Assembly: GCA_025667525.1 (NCBI GenBank)
Contig: CM046878.1
Span: 402,559,275-402,623,274, forward strand
Reading direction: 5' to 3'
DNA length: 64,000 nt
Source of the DNA: Glebionis coronaria
Taxonomy: Eukaryota; Streptophyta; Magnoliopsida; Asterales; Asteraceae
The position numbers and the translations under genes are program-made. Shown one piece after another: positions 24,373 through 35,827 of the stretch (positions are counted from its first letter, which is position 1; every line of letters begins with the position of its first letter). A model generated the notes under the pieces. It had not been told where the DNA came from. It was given only the letters and a program-made list of their open reading frames with translations, and searched no databases.

Positions 24373-26871
24373 TTAAAAACCCGATATACGAATACCGGGG
24401 TCAAAGATAGCGTCCTCGTTTTCGGATGAAAGACGAAACAACGCTACTTCAACACAAACCCCAATGGGGTAGAAGAAAATAGATAAGAAGTAGAAAGGTG
24501 GGGCAATGGGTAAGGCAAACTTATGAGCTACTCGAGGTAGACTCACACCAAGCAAACGAAAATATTTTCCATTTATTGCATCGGTGGAAGACCGAGATTT
24601 CCCTTTACAAGCAATTCCGGGATCGTAAATTTCGTCCTCGGTGGAGAAATGTGAGGGAACATTTGGGGCTTCCCCCACACTAGATCCACACCAACCGTCG
24701 TCAAAAGGAGTAGACGAGGTGGTAGCACTCAGAAAACGCGATGATGACGGAGTTAAACTTGTAGAAAAATCTTTTAAATCATTTTTAAAATCTTTTCCTT
24801 TTTCATCGTTCAAAAACTCCTTATGAAAACCCGATTTAATGATGTCGAAAATATTTGGCGTTTCTAGTTCAAAATTAGTCGCGCTAAAAATTCTCACATT
24901 TAAGTCTTTGGTGGGAGGGGGTGGCGGATTATATAAGTTCTCAAAACGTTTGTCAATAAAGAACACCGCCCCCTCGGGGTCTACATACTCGTCATCCTCA
25001 TGAACGTCGATCTCATCGATTTCTTCATCAAAGATAGGCTTGTCAAACCAAGGTTTGTCATTCCCCTCCTTGAGTATCTTAGAAACTCTCTCGAAAAGAT
25101 CACGATCAAGCACGAAACCATCATTCTTTTGTGGGGATCGTTGATAAGTTAGATCCTCACGAATGTGGTAAACCTCATTCTCAAATGAGGAGTGTTGATT
25201 AGGTAACTCCTCGAGAATTGGATTCTTAGTGGTCACATGAGTTGGTTCGTCATCGAAAATAAGACGTTCCAACTCATCAAGTTCATACTCGATTTTGGAA
25301 AGGTCGACCTCACTCGTAGGTGGAAGTGAAGGCATAAGAGCTAGCTCTCGTTCAACGATTTCCTCAATCTCGGGATCAAGCTCGTAATCATCGTACTTCA
25401 CTTGTTTCCTCTTAGGAGAATCAAAAATTGCATGTGGATTTCGAAGTACGTGATCAATCTCGGCAAAATCGCCATCGTCATCGTCAAAGAAAGAGTCGAT
25501 GTGAGCACTCACAACCATGGACTTACAAGTCGAATGGCTATGCTTAGGTGACTTTTCTAAGACGAGAGGATCGATGTCGATAAACCCTTTAGCCTCAACG
25601 GGTGTTGGGCTAGGCAAAGGAGGCACTTCGATAGAGTTAGAAGTTGAAGCCTCAAAGACGTGGTCCTTCGAAGGTGGTGAAGACGAGCCCATATTGGTCT
25701 TTGTCGTGATGGCACTAACGTCGCCCTTCGGAATTGGTGTTTCACTTGTTTCGCTAAAAACATCCCAAAGTGAGTTTTCATCCATAAATTTACACATACC
25801 CTTTTGAATTAGGTACACGTATTCTTTATCATTAAAATCATCATCTTTAAAACCGTTTTTCTTAATTCTTTCAAAACATGCATTAAGCTTCATTCTTTCT
25901 GCTAAAGTGAACATTTTGAAATCATTAGGATTTGAATCATTAGGTTTTGAAACCTCGGTTTTTTCATTCTCATTAAACCCTTGGGATTTTCTAGCGAAAA
26001 AGTCTATTTTCTCATCCCCATATCTCATAGTAAGTCTCCCCTCGTGAACGTCGATTACGGTTCTAGCCGTCGATAAGAATGGTCGGCCTAAAATAATGGG
26101 ACATTTAGGGTCACACTCGTAATCGGATATAACGAAATCCGCGGGAAAAACGAACTTTCCAACTTTGACATAGACATCCTCGGCTATTCCAATTGGTATA
26201 AGTGGAGTACAATTTGCAAGCTCGATTGTCATGTTCGTGGGGGTAAGCGAAGGCAATCTCATCAATTTCCAAAGAGAATGAGGCATGAGATTGATGCTAG
26301 CACCTAAATCGGCAAGGGCTAAACATCCCTCAATCTCGGAAAAATCACAAGGTAGTAGAAGTTGGCCCGGATCCTTTTCCTTTCTCGGCATACGCCTTTT
26401 GGGTTTTTTAAGAAGGAACGAAGCACAAGTTTCTTCAAGGGTTACTTTGGTAAGGTCGACAAAGCTCTCTTTTTGAACCGTGGATGGAATTTGAGGTACA
26501 AGAGGGTGTGCACTCTTTTCCTTGGTCGCCACGTTCACCCCATCGACTTTAGAACAAGGAGACGTCTTAGAAGTCGAGGGTTGAGAGGAATAAACAACAC
26601 GAAATCCTTCAAGGTTAGGGGTAATCACACGACCTTTCTCACGAGACGAGGCGGCTTTACATTGTTCCTTCGGATTTGATACGGTGTCACTAGGTAACGA
26701 ACTCGATGACGCACCCGAGGACTTGTTCATTATGGCCGAAAACATCTTTTTTATATCAATTTGCCCTTGCTCAATCTTCGTGTTTTGCAATTTCAATGTA
26801 TTAGAAAAGTCATTTTTCAAAGTACCAATTTCTCCCTCTAATCGTCTCATATTAGCCTCATTCGTTTTCAT
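24373..26871 (-). CDS. B protease with long acidic, hydrophobic-tailed extension
   Basis: 832 codons from the first ATG, but the same frame is open upstream to the TAG at 27004-27006, so this is probably the C-terminal part of a Gag-Pro polyprotein. Residues about 185-310 are an Athila-type retropepsin (LADLGASINLMP at 186-197, LGRPFLSTARTVIDV later). From about 320 to 740 it is rich in Asp, Glu, Ser and Pro with no recognised fold. RT, RNase H and integrase are absent. The end has EDEIYDPGI (about 745), a hydrophobic segment (about 785-812) that could be a membrane helix, and NEDAIFDPGI at the C-terminus. C 35828-37381 ends with the same motif-helix-motif layout. Function of the extension unknown; an env-like or accessory protein is one possibility. 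Confidence 0.75.
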   Translation of the reverse strand: MKTNEANMRRLEGEIGTLKNDFSNTLKLQNTKIEQGQIDIKKMFSAIMNKSSGASSSSLPSDTVSNPKEQCKAASSREKGRVITPNLEGFRVVYSSQPSTSKTSPCSKVDGVNVATKEKSAHPLVPQIPSTVQKESFVDLTKVTLEETCASFLLKKPKRRMPRKEKDPGQLLLPCDFSEIEGCLALADLGASINLMPHSLWKLMRLPSLTPTNMTIELANCTPLIPIGIAEDVYVKVGKFVFPADFVISDYECDPKCPIILGRPFLSTARTVIDVHEGRLTMRYGDEKIDFFARKSQGFNENEKTEVSKPNDSNPNDFKMFTLAERMKLNACFERIKKNGFKDDDFNDKEYVYLIQKGMCKFMDENSLWDVFSETSETPIPKGDVSAITTKTNMGSSSPPSKDHVFEASTSNSIEVPPLPSPTPVEAKGFIDIDPLVLEKSPKHSHSTCKSMVVSAHIDSFFDDDDGDFAEIDHVLRNPHAIFDSPKRKQVKYDDYELDPEIEEIVERELALMPSLPPTSEVDLSKIEYELDELERLIFDDEPTHVTTKNPILEELPNQHSSFENEVYHIREDLTYQRSPQKNDGFVLDRDLFERVSKILKEGNDKPWFDKPIFDEEIDEIDVHEDDEYVDPEGAVFFIDKRFENLYNPPPPPTKDLNVRIFSATNFELETPNIFDIIKSGFHKEFLNDEKGKDFKNDLKDFSTSLTPSSSRFLSATTSSTPFDDGWCGSSVGEAPNVPSHFSTEDEIYDPGIACKGKSRSSTDAINGKYFRLLGVSLPRVAHKFALPIAPPFYFLSIFFYPIGVCVEVALFRLSSENEDAIFDPGIRISGF

Positions 26872-27003
26872 GTAGTTTTGAAAATCGTTTGACGAACTAT
26901 TTTGATTTGAATTAAAGTTCCCTTGGTTTTGATTGTTTCTTTGAAAATTTCCTTGATTACCACTTGAAAAATTGTTACCTTGATTGTTGTTGTTTGAAAA
27001 ATT

Positions 27004-27033
27004 CTAGTTTTGATTATTGTCTTGATTTTGCTA
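27004..27033 (-). other. Two in-frame TAG codons between B gag and protease
   Basis: Stops at 27033-27031 and 27006-27004 lie in the Asn/Gln-rich linker in the frame shared by gag and protease. They may be decay of a single ORF or, less likely, a readthrough arrangement. Confidence 0.7.
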
Positions 27034-28215
27034 AGTTATATTACGACCTTGATTATAACCTCCTTGATTTTGATTCGAAAAATTTCCTTGTTGATTGTTT
27101 CCTTGAAAATTGTTTCGATTTTGAAAATTGTTGCCTTGGTTATGATTGCCTTGTTGTGATGGACCCGCGTTATTTTGATTTTGAAAATTGTTGTTTCCAT
27201 TTAACGCACTCACATTAAACGTTTGGTCATCCGTAGCCGCACACTCGTAATAATTATGAGGTCCACCACAAAACATACACGAAACCTCAACCGCTTTCAC
27301 CGTAGCGGGAGCGTCTTTCTTTTGCATCTCAACGAGAAAAGACGTGAACACATTCGTCAACTTGTCGACTTTCGCATCAACTCTCTCAATGTCGCGATTA
27401 GAACTACTAACATTGGCGACATTGGCAACACTCGGTGCGTTGCGGAGTTGGTAAACCTTGGATCGGTTTTCGATAATTATCAATGCATCTTTCGGACTCT
27501 TACACAAAAAGTTGCCACCGGCGGCGGAATTCAACGAGTCTTGTTCGTGAAAATTAAGACCGTTGTAAAACGTATCGATTTGGTGCAACTCGGAAAAACC
27601 ATGGTGAGGACATTGCCTAAGCAATTCCTTAAAGCGATCCCACGCGTCTCTAAAAGATTCATTCGGTTTTTGCTCAAATTTCGTAATCTCGTTTTTGAAA
27701 AACGTTGTCTTAGACGGTGGGAAAAAATAATTAACGAACTTGGAGACGAGATCCTTCCACGTAACTATCGAATTAGGTGGCTCTTTCTCGTACCAATATT
27801 TGGCGGCACCATCGAGCGAGTACGGAAAAAGCATAAGCTTGACGACATCGGTGTCGACGTTCTTAAACTTGCTCGTGGCTAAAAGACGATCAAAATTCCG
27901 AATATGGTCGTGAGGATTATCGGTTTCACGACCTCGAAACTTCGTAGCTTGGATCAATGAAAGCATTCCGCTCTTAATCTCAAAATTCTCCGCTTCGATA
28001 GCGGGAATTACGATCGCGTCTCCAAAACCCTCGGTGGGAGCTTGGAGCAATTCCATCATCGAACGATTGTCGGCCATCTCCTCTACGGTTTCTTTAACAA
28101 CGATATTAGGAACGTCGGTTTCTAATTCTCGTCTACGTCGTCGATTCCTTCGATTACGATTGCGTCGATTCGAAGCTTCGCTAGAATTGGAATAATCCTT
28201 CGATCGAGTGCGCAT
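27031..28215 (-). CDS. B Gag (Athila-type)
   Basis: 394 codons. The N-terminus is strongly basic (Arg-rich run at about 17-29). Residues about 60-260 are a Retrotrans_gag domain: NPHDHIRNFDRLLA, WYEKEPPNSIVTWKDL and KFVNYFFPPSKT are family hallmarks. A zinc knuckle of C-x2-C-x3-H-x4-C form is at C313, C316, H320, C325. The tail is a long Asn/Gln/Gly-rich stretch with NFQN and GNNF repeats. Gag builds the particle and packages RNA. The frame continues after the stop into the protease ORF. F 57482-58527 is a diverged relative. The start ATG is supported by the conserved MRTRS-type beginning. Confidence 0.9.
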   Translation of the reverse strand: MRTRSKDYSNSSEASNRRNRNRRNRRRRRELETDVPNIVVKETVEEMADNRSMMELLQAPTEGFGDAIVIPAIEAENFEIKSGMLSLIQATKFRGRETDNPHDHIRNFDRLLATSKFKNVDTDVVKLMLFPYSLDGAAKYWYEKEPPNSIVTWKDLVSKFVNYFFPPSKTTFFKNEITKFEQKPNESFRDAWDRFKELLRQCPHHGFSELHQIDTFYNGLNFHEQDSLNSAAGGNFLCKSPKDALIIIENRSKVYQLRNAPSVANVANVSSSNRDIERVDAKVDKLTNVFTSFLVEMQKKDAPATVKAVEVSCMFCGGPHNYYECAATDDQTFNVSALNGNNNFQNQNNAGPSQQGNHNQGNNFQNRNNFQGNNQQGNFSNQNQGGYNQGRNIT

Positions 28216-29047
28216 GCACTAAGCGTAGAATGGGTGGTAGCAAAGAAGATTCTTTTTGCGGTTTTTCGATTTTTTCAAATTTTTTTTTGGTTTTTGATTG
28301 TTTTTTAATTTTTTTGGATTTTTGAATGTATTACGTAGACAAAAATCTACAAATATCTCCTCGAATCGACTTTCTCGATTAAAGGAGCCTCAAAGAATGA
28401 AAACGATCACGTGGAGTGAACGTTCTCGATGACTTTAGAACGTTGGTGGAACACCAAAACGTTCAAGAGGGTTTAATATTGAAAAACAAGCAAATATAAT
28501 ATACGTAGATAATACTTGGGCGGCAAACCCTCGATTAGCTCTCTTTTTCAAAACACGCACAAGCAAGCGGAGGAAACGAGGCGGCGCGAAGCACTTAAGA
28601 GCCTTTTTCCTTTAGGTCGTGAAATACAACCGCCTTATACCCACCTTATAGTTTGTGTTAATCAAAATTAAGCCTCACGAAAGTATTTATCTATTTTGCC
28701 TTTAACTTTTGCTTTGGATTCGAATACAATGATCGAGTGATGAAATCCCGAATCAAGGTTGCGTTTTCACGCTTTTGGAGTACTTGTATTTTTATTGTTC
28801 TTACGTAAATACAATATAGTAATAATATATTCACAAGAAAAATGAAAACCAATATATCTACAATATAGTAAAATGATTGTTGTGTGTTTAATTTAGGAAA
28901 ACTAAACACGTTTTATTTGGATATTATAATATAATAGATAAAAAATAACAAAAATGAGTATGTACGATATTCACGCTTTCCAAAAAATGAAAAGCTAAAA
29001 CGCACTACTCACACAAACACGATACTAATAATGGCACACTAAACACC
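28216..29047 (-). other. B 5' leader
   Basis: Untranslated region between PBS and gag. The part at 28560-28750 matches F 58690-58895 (shared CCTTATACCCACCTTAT and TATTTATCTATTTTGCCTT). No ORF supported. Confidence 0.7.
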
Positions 29048-29065
29048 TCCCCGACAACGGCGCCA
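29048..29065 (-). other. B primer-binding site (tRNA-Asp type)
   Basis: Minus strand TGGCGCCGTTGTCGGGGA, close to the plant tRNA-Asp 3' end complement used by Athila elements, 6 bases from the LTR. Confidence 0.75.
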
Positions 29066-29071
29066 AAAATT

Positions 29072-32000
29072 CGATGTAGGGTAAATCGTACACGTTTAAG
29101 AAAAACGCGTATGTGCGGCAAGTATTAAGTTATACGCTTTAGGAAAAACGTAAAACCGAGTAAATGCGGGTTCTTTCTCGAAGGAGGTGTGTGTATTAAT
29201 GTGCCAATATATAAAATAACAATGTTTGGATTAGTGACGTTTTTGGTTGAGAAGAGAAAAAGTAAAGACGAGCTACGATTACGATTTAAACTACGACGTT
29301 GACGTAAAACGCGAACGTAAATACGTAAAACGCGACAAAATTAAAAATTAAACCTAAAAATTAATTAAAATATTAAACTAAGTCTAAAATAATATAAATA
29401 AGAATAAAAATCCAACAAATATATTTTAAAACCTTTTATTAATTAAATATTCAATTTTTAATGCTAATTAAAGCCCTAAAATTAAATATAATTAACAAAA
29501 TGTCAAAAATATATTTTTATTGAACAAATAAGTTACTTATATTATTTAAAGACTAAAAAGTATTTTTCCTAAATTTTAAAAACTATTTTTCTATTTTTAA
29601 AACACTAAGTACTATTTTTAAACTAAAATAATCATAAAAAATAATAAAATAATGTCAAAATTAATTTGACAATTTTAAAAATCCTAAATTACACTAATGA
29701 ACAGTAGAAAAATGAAAAAGTTTGAAAAATGTAAAATTTTTCACTAAAAGACAAAACAGTTTAATATTAAAACCCTAATTAAGCTAATTTAATTATAAAA
29801 AATAATTAAAAAGTGAACAGTGAAATAATTTTTAAACTAAAAATCTTAAAACATTTTTCTTAATCTATGAAAAATATTAAAACTGAAAAATATGACTTTT
29901 TACCACTAAAAGACAAAAACAGAATAATAAAAAGTTAATTTAAAATGCAATTTAATCTAAAAAATACTTAATGAACAGTAAAAAAAATAATTTAAACTGA
30001 AAAATCAGAAATTAAATAAGAAAAATATAGAAAAAAGTTTGAAAACCTAAATCCTATTTTACTTCACTAAAGACAAAAAAAACAAGTACTGAAAGTGACA
30101 CCTTGTGTGTTTCTGTCTTTTAGTGTAGCAGTGGGAATACTTGTGCTAGCAGGGGGAATCTTTTTCCCACAGACAATGAAATTAAACAAGTCTGTGGACC
30201 TTTTGAGCTAGAACTTGAGCTTGAGTTTGTTTTATGGGCAATGATTGGCACCCCCACAACCAGTTGGGTTGTGGGGAGTCACAAAAATTATAAAAACAAG
30301 CGATCACAAACCAAAATTCACACAAACGGGCACAAATATGGGACTGTTAAGGCTTGATACAGGTCTGTGAACAGTAACTGATGAAATAGGCACCAAGATG
30401 AATTTTAAATGGCCAAAACTTGTACAAAAGTCCACCAAATCACTTACAATTAATCCATAATCCTAAATTAACAATATTTCTAATAGGCTACAAGATTTCA
30501 AGGCAATTTACTCTAAAATGAACACAGAAAATGGACTTTCTGTTTTTAGGCTCTATTAACCAAATTTTCACTTGCAACTTCTTTCAAAACTTAACCAAAC
30601 TAAAAAAAACTTGGTAATAAACCTTTATACTAACCAATTAAGGTGTGTTTAACTGTTTAAACCCCTACTTGTGTATCACCAATAACTAAAACAGATTAAA
30701 TCCAAACACTCCCTTAACTGATGAAAACCAAAATTTAGCATACTAAATCTTTCAAATCCTACTCAAACTGAATGCAATCTATCTAAACATGCATAAAACA
30801 CTTAAATAAACAGGAATTAACAACTAAACAAGCACATAAAGCAGTTTCATGAAAAATCACAAAAATCACATAGAAAATGTTAAAAATACAAGCAGGGTTC
30901 AAGCCATGGGATACCTTGGGCTGAGGCCTTCTAATAGGCTTTTCAAACACTTCTAAGGAGCTTATGAGGAGCTTTGATGTAGAGAAAATAGGGTGGGGAC
31001 TACAGCAGTCCCAAACACCCCCTATATCTTCAAGAAAGATGAAATGGAATGAGAAAACTTGTTTCTTGCTTACTTGATACCTACACAACACCACAAAGAC
31101 CAGAAAACAAATTCCAAGTAGACAATGAGCCACAAGCTGCAAGCTTGTGGCTTATGCTACAGTAACAGATGAATAAGAAATTTAACAAAAATTGATTAAA
31201 ACTAGTTTTTCTTGAAGAAAAATGGGACTTTGTTGAGACCAAAGTTAAAACTTGCAACTATTCAAGAATTAAGAAGCTAAGCTCTTGCTTCCACTTTCAC
31301 TTCCACATGAGCTTAACATACAAAATTTGAAAAATCTTAAAACGTTTCTAGATGAAAACTTGTGACCAAATGAACTTTTAAATAAACTTGCAATAAAAAT
31401 GAGTATCTAAACTACAAAAGCAACAATTATGGAACTCAGTTATGTGTACAAAGAAAAAATTTCCTTGTCATTACTATTTTTTAAAAAATACACAAAAACT
31501 GGAACAACCATCTCACAAGCCGAGAGTAGTTTATATATTACATGATAGAAGATTCTAGAGTGCATAAACCCTAATACATGAATGCCCATAAATGCCCTTA
31601 GTCTTGTTGACAATTCTTGGTCAAAACAGCTCCATGTGATGCTAGCTGGATTGGATGTTGTTGTTTTGTGATCATAATCGTTGATTAAATCCTTTGGGAC
31701 CAAGTTATGTGATGTAGCCGTTGATTTCCTGCCAAGATTCTCATTTTACCATTTTTGAACAAGCAAGGGATATTGGTGGGGTCTATTGGGGTCACGGGAG
31801 AAGTGAGTTGGGTGTGGGTTTGTTTTAGTGGGTGACAAATTAAGGTTCTGGAAAGTATCAGCTGAAAACCCTTTGATTTAGATTAGTTGGGGATTAGGGT
31901 TTATAGGGTAGAATTAGGGTGAATTAGGGAGGGAGGATATACAGTGATTGTTTCCCCCTGTTTTAATTAATATAAAAACGATTTAAAAAAATTGGTTTAG

Positions 32001-32619
32001 TGGGTATTAGTTGACCGGGTTATTGACTTGGGCTGGTGTTGGGTAAAAGTAGTGGGTATGGACTGGGTAGGGTCGGGTTTGGTTGGGTATTTGGTGGATA
32101 TGGGTTTGGTTTTAACAGGTTTGGCCCCCAATGTTCCTACTTGTTTCCACTTTGTAATAACAGCCTTTCAATCCCATTTCCTTTGAAATATCTTTCAAGG
32201 ACTTGTCATTTTTGGCACATTTAATTTAGCAACTTTAATCAAGGGTCTTTAATGCACAATTTGCACTCTTCAAGGGCTGATCATGTAATATCTCATCATT
32301 TTAGGGACCCAAGTGTAAAATTGAGGATTTACAAGGGTTTAAAATGACAAGTCTTCCAAAGTTGAGGGACCATTCTTGCCAATTCTTCAAACTTCAAGGA
32401 CTTCAATGGAAAATCATGATTCGGGTCCGGTTCTTTGTGCGGCTTCGTTTCCCTTGTTTGTTTTTGCTTGATTCTTGTAATCTTTTGGTGAATTCACGAT
32501 ATCCGTACCTGAAATACACAATAAACAAATACAAGCACATTTTTGGGTATTTTGATGATATTTTAAGCGTTTTAAGCCCGATTTGGACGATGAGACTATG
32601 TATAAATACAGTCTCATCA
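29072..32619 (-). repeat. B 5' LTR (3548 bp)
   Basis: Pair of 18951-22502. Its inner terminal base has changed (plus strand CGATGTAGG instead of TGATGTAGG). Confidence 0.9.
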
Positions 32620-32674
32620 AACGTGCTTATTGAAATTTCAGCTTAACTTCATTTTCGGATTTCTGCTTGTGTTC

Positions 32675-33110
32675 ATCGCAATATTGGGTATTACGCATTA
32701 CGATTGGTTGTTGGTTTCTATCGCAATAACCCATTGAGGGTTCTACTTTGCGATAACTTGGATTTTACCCCCTTATTCCGATCTGGGATTGCGATCGCTC
32801 ATTGCGATCGCATATTCCAACGGGTGGTAAGGTTACTTTGAGTCGAAACTCTGCCCAATTTTAGTTTACAACATTCCGATAGCTTGTATTCCGATCTGAC
32901 ATATTGCGACAGAAGTATTTCTCCCTTATTCCGATTTGGACCTTGCGATAGAATCATATTGCGACAGAATTGACTTTGTTATTCCGATGGGTATTCAGAT
33001 GAACATTCCGATGGCTTTTCACTTATATTATTCCGAAGACTTGTTTTAATAACATTCCGATGGTTCTACTTTTGGTGCATTCTGATAGAAAGGACTTGTT
33101 ACATTCCGAT
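32675..33110. repeat. Dispersed ATTCCGAT / ATTGCGAT array
   Basis: Eight exact ATTCCGAT copies (32775, 32873, 32888, 32928, 32981, 33005, 33054, 33103), near copies at 32814, 32993, 33029 and 33080, and ATTGCGAT/ATTGCGAC or its complement at 32675, 32719, 32787, 32801, 32902 and 32958. Spacing is irregular. Confidence 0.75.
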
Positions 33111-33408
33111 TAATTAAGTTTGTCAAGTTTTAAAGTTTTACAAGTTTTATATTTTAAGTCTTTTTTTAATAACTTTTAGTTTAATTTTCTAAAAGCTTCT
33201 ACTTTACTCAACGAAATCAATTGTTTTTAAGTTTAGAATTAGATAATCAAACCAAACCATCCTCTTGTTCACCAAAAGACAATTGAGTCGCACTTTAAAC
33301 TGGTAATCAATTCGAAAAGACTTGGAACAACGAAATTATTTTATACTTGGCTGAAAGCTTTGTATTAAACACAGTATAACGTTAAAATCAGTAAAACAAG
33401 ACATGAAC

Positions 33409-33413
33409 ATATA
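33409..33413. repeat. Target-site duplication of C (left)
   Basis: ATATA, matching 41264-41268. Confidence 0.7.
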
Positions 33414-35398
33414 TGTTGAACACATAATTATTCAAGTTTTTAGTGCTAATATCCCTTCATTTTTGGAATAATAAATAGCAAAACATGTACTGTTAGTGCA
33501 TTTATCGTTTATATGTGTTATTTATTATTGTAGGTACGGATATGAAGAAAGGAGCAAAAACGAAGCCAAAGAGCCAAAACGGACACGAGAAATAAAGAAA
33601 TACACAAGACCGAAGCCGGAATTATATTTATCAAAATCGAATCGAATCAACTCGACAAAGGTTGAAGATTTTCAAGAAGTCAAAGTCAAAACCCGAGCAC
33701 GAGACATGGAAAGAAGACAAAGAAAAAGTCGAGTCTGATGATGCCTCTATTTTAATGGGCCAACCCAACACCATTTTAATGGGCCAGTTCGACCCATTAA
33801 TACATCACTCACCACAATCTGTTGGCCCAATAACTTCAGCCCGTTTCGAAACTAATTGATGAAAAGGCCCGATTTGAAATTTGGGGCCCAACAATGCCCA
33901 AATTGGAGGCAACCCTTAATTGAAGAAAAGTCCCAGATGGATGGCTTAAAAGACACGCAGGGGGAGAACACTTTATTATTTATTATTTCTTTTGAGACCT
34001 GTGTTTTATATATTCCTTCCAGATTTCATTTTATTTGGGGGGAGAATAGATTTATGTTTTATTTTTTACGCAGCTTTACAATTATTTCTTTCTTCTGTTC
34101 GAAAAATCACGCTTCATCTTTCATTTCTTTTTCAGTTCGAAACTAACAACTTCTAGTCTCAATTTGTATCCGGATAAATTTTATTTTATTTTTTTTTATA
34201 AAAGAAGTTTTATGTTTCGGGTAAGTGTGTTGTTGATTCAAAAATTGGTGGTATGTTCTTATATAACTTTCAACTGGAATAAAGAGTATTTGTGTCTCCA
34301 GTTGTGATTCGAGAACTGGGTGTGAAGTTTTCTGATGTTTGAAGCTTTGGTCAGATTTAGTTTGATGTTTGGATTATGAGTTGAAAGGATGATGGTGGTA
34401 TTTGTCTTCGGATGAGTTATTTGATATTCGGGTATTGAATTTATCACAAACATGTGATATAGATAGTTTGAGAATGAGGTTTGTGTTTTTGAGCTAAAAA
34501 GCAGTTTTGGCAGCATTATTAGCTGTAGAAATAAAAGCTATTCATTGTTTTTAAAAAAAAAAATAACGTTTGTAGTTTGTAAAGTTCCCATTGATTTCGA
34601 ACCCTCATGCTCCTTTCTCATTACCATCAACGTTACTACTTGCCCCTTTGATATAAAGTTTCCTTTTACCTATTAATAAAAGGTAAGTAGTTTAGTTAAA
34701 AGAATTTTGCAAAATTAGTTATTTAGATTCAATATTTATAAATGTCTAAAATGTCGTTTAGCTTTATTATCGTTAACCGTTTGTTGACTTTTGATCTTGG
34801 CATATCCGATTTATTACTTTTGGCGAGGAGGTTAATAGGTCTTCTAGATAAATTATTATTTAAAGTTTAAAATTCGATTTGTTTTATCTTGGTAGTTAGT
34901 TGATAAAATTGACAACTTTATCAACTAATTAGTTTGATAATAACTTTGAAAATTTATAAATTTTAGATCTAATTTAGCTATTTGATCGGGTGATTAATTT
35001 TTCGTCTCCGGTTATTCGCTCGGGTTCGTTTCTCTATCTATTTCCTTGTCGTTATTTAATTAGCTTCTATATGATTATTATTGTTGCCTTATTACTGTTC
35101 CCTTGTTCATGTTTAACTTAAATGTCGTGCTTTGAGTAGTTTTGATTATAGTTGTTTAGTAGCATCTTTATTGTGATTATTATTATTTTAGATATCTCTC
35201 GCTTTATAATTGTAGTTTAATTTTCATTCTTATCGCTTGTATATAGTTTAATTTTTAGTCGTTTAAATTAGTAGTTTTTAAATATAAAAATCAAAATCTT
35301 TTCTATTTGAGCATCAAACTTGAGACATAGACGCGGATTTCCATTCACACTTCGCCGGAACTACGATAACCTTCGGGTGTACGAAAATGATTCAATCA
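33414..35398 (+). repeat. C 5' LTR (1985 bp)
   Basis: TGTTGAACAC to AATCA. It has a TATATATTCC-type promoter candidate near 34007. It matches 39300-41263 with small indels (for example bases near 33710 absent from the right copy). Confidence 0.9.
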
Positions 35399-35400
35399 AA

Positions 35401-35415
35401 TGGCGTCGCTGCCGG
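35401..35415 (+). other. C primer-binding site
   Basis: TGGCGTCGCTGCCGG, two bases after the LTR, close to the B site TGGCGCCGCTGCCGG. Confidence 0.7.
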
Positions 35416-35827
35416 CTCTGTGTGTAGCGATATTGCCGTTGTGTTTTTAGTTGGTTACTTGAAGATCCTTTCGCTTTGAAAGTTTATTTTCGTATTTGTA
35501 TATATATAGATATAAAAATTTAAAAATCCAGAAAAATATATAAAATTTGTAAAAAACCAAAAATATTTTCTTATTTTATTTACTTTTCTTTATTACTATA
35601 TATATCATTAAAAAATCCAAAATTATTTCTTTTGATTTTTTTTCTTTTAGCTATATATTATATATTATATATAGTTTTATATATTATATTATATTATACT
35701 ATTTTCTTTTTATTATTTTATTATTATTTTAGTTATTTTAATTAAAAAAAGGGTTTTAAAAAATATTCCTCTTTATCCTCTATTGTGTTTAATTCTTTTT
35801 CTCAACCCCTCTTATTTTTAATTCTTC
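35416..35827 (+). other. C 5' leader
   Basis: AT-rich untranslated DNA between PBS and ORF; repeated TATATTATA strings; no other feature seen. Confidence 0.6.

Larger units (their letters stand above)
18951..32619 (-). mobile_element. B: non-autonomous Athila-like gag-protease element with long LTRs
   Basis: Minus strand: 5' LTR 32619-29072, PBS of the tRNA-Asp type, gag, protease with a long novel C-terminal extension, a 1.87-kb untranslated region, PPT, 3' LTR 22502-18951. No RT, RNase H or integrase sequence exists in the 6.6-kb interior. The gag and protease are clearly Athila-like. It resembles a TR-GAG type non-autonomous element, but adds protease and an unrecognised acidic, hydrophobic-tailed region. 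No 5-bp duplication is visible because the left side runs into the leader stub. Confidence 0.85.
32620..33413. other. Flank between B and C, probably A1 LTR remainder and E1 LTR
   Basis: No gene. Right of B, phrases such as TTATTGA and ATTTTCGGAT resemble the A1 LTR left of B, so the beginning is probably its continuation. The end joins across C to E1-type LTR sequence at 41269. The boundary between the two is not seen. It contains the ATTCCGAT array listed separately. Confidence 0.45.

Noticed and set aside
27223..27882. 219-codon plus-strand frame
   Set aside because: Shadow of B gag on the opposite strand.
22227..32646. Paired 100-118 codon frames at 22227-22583 and 32344-32646
   Set aside because: Appear twice only because they lie in the two B LTRs; each runs over the LTR boundary; no protein family recognised.
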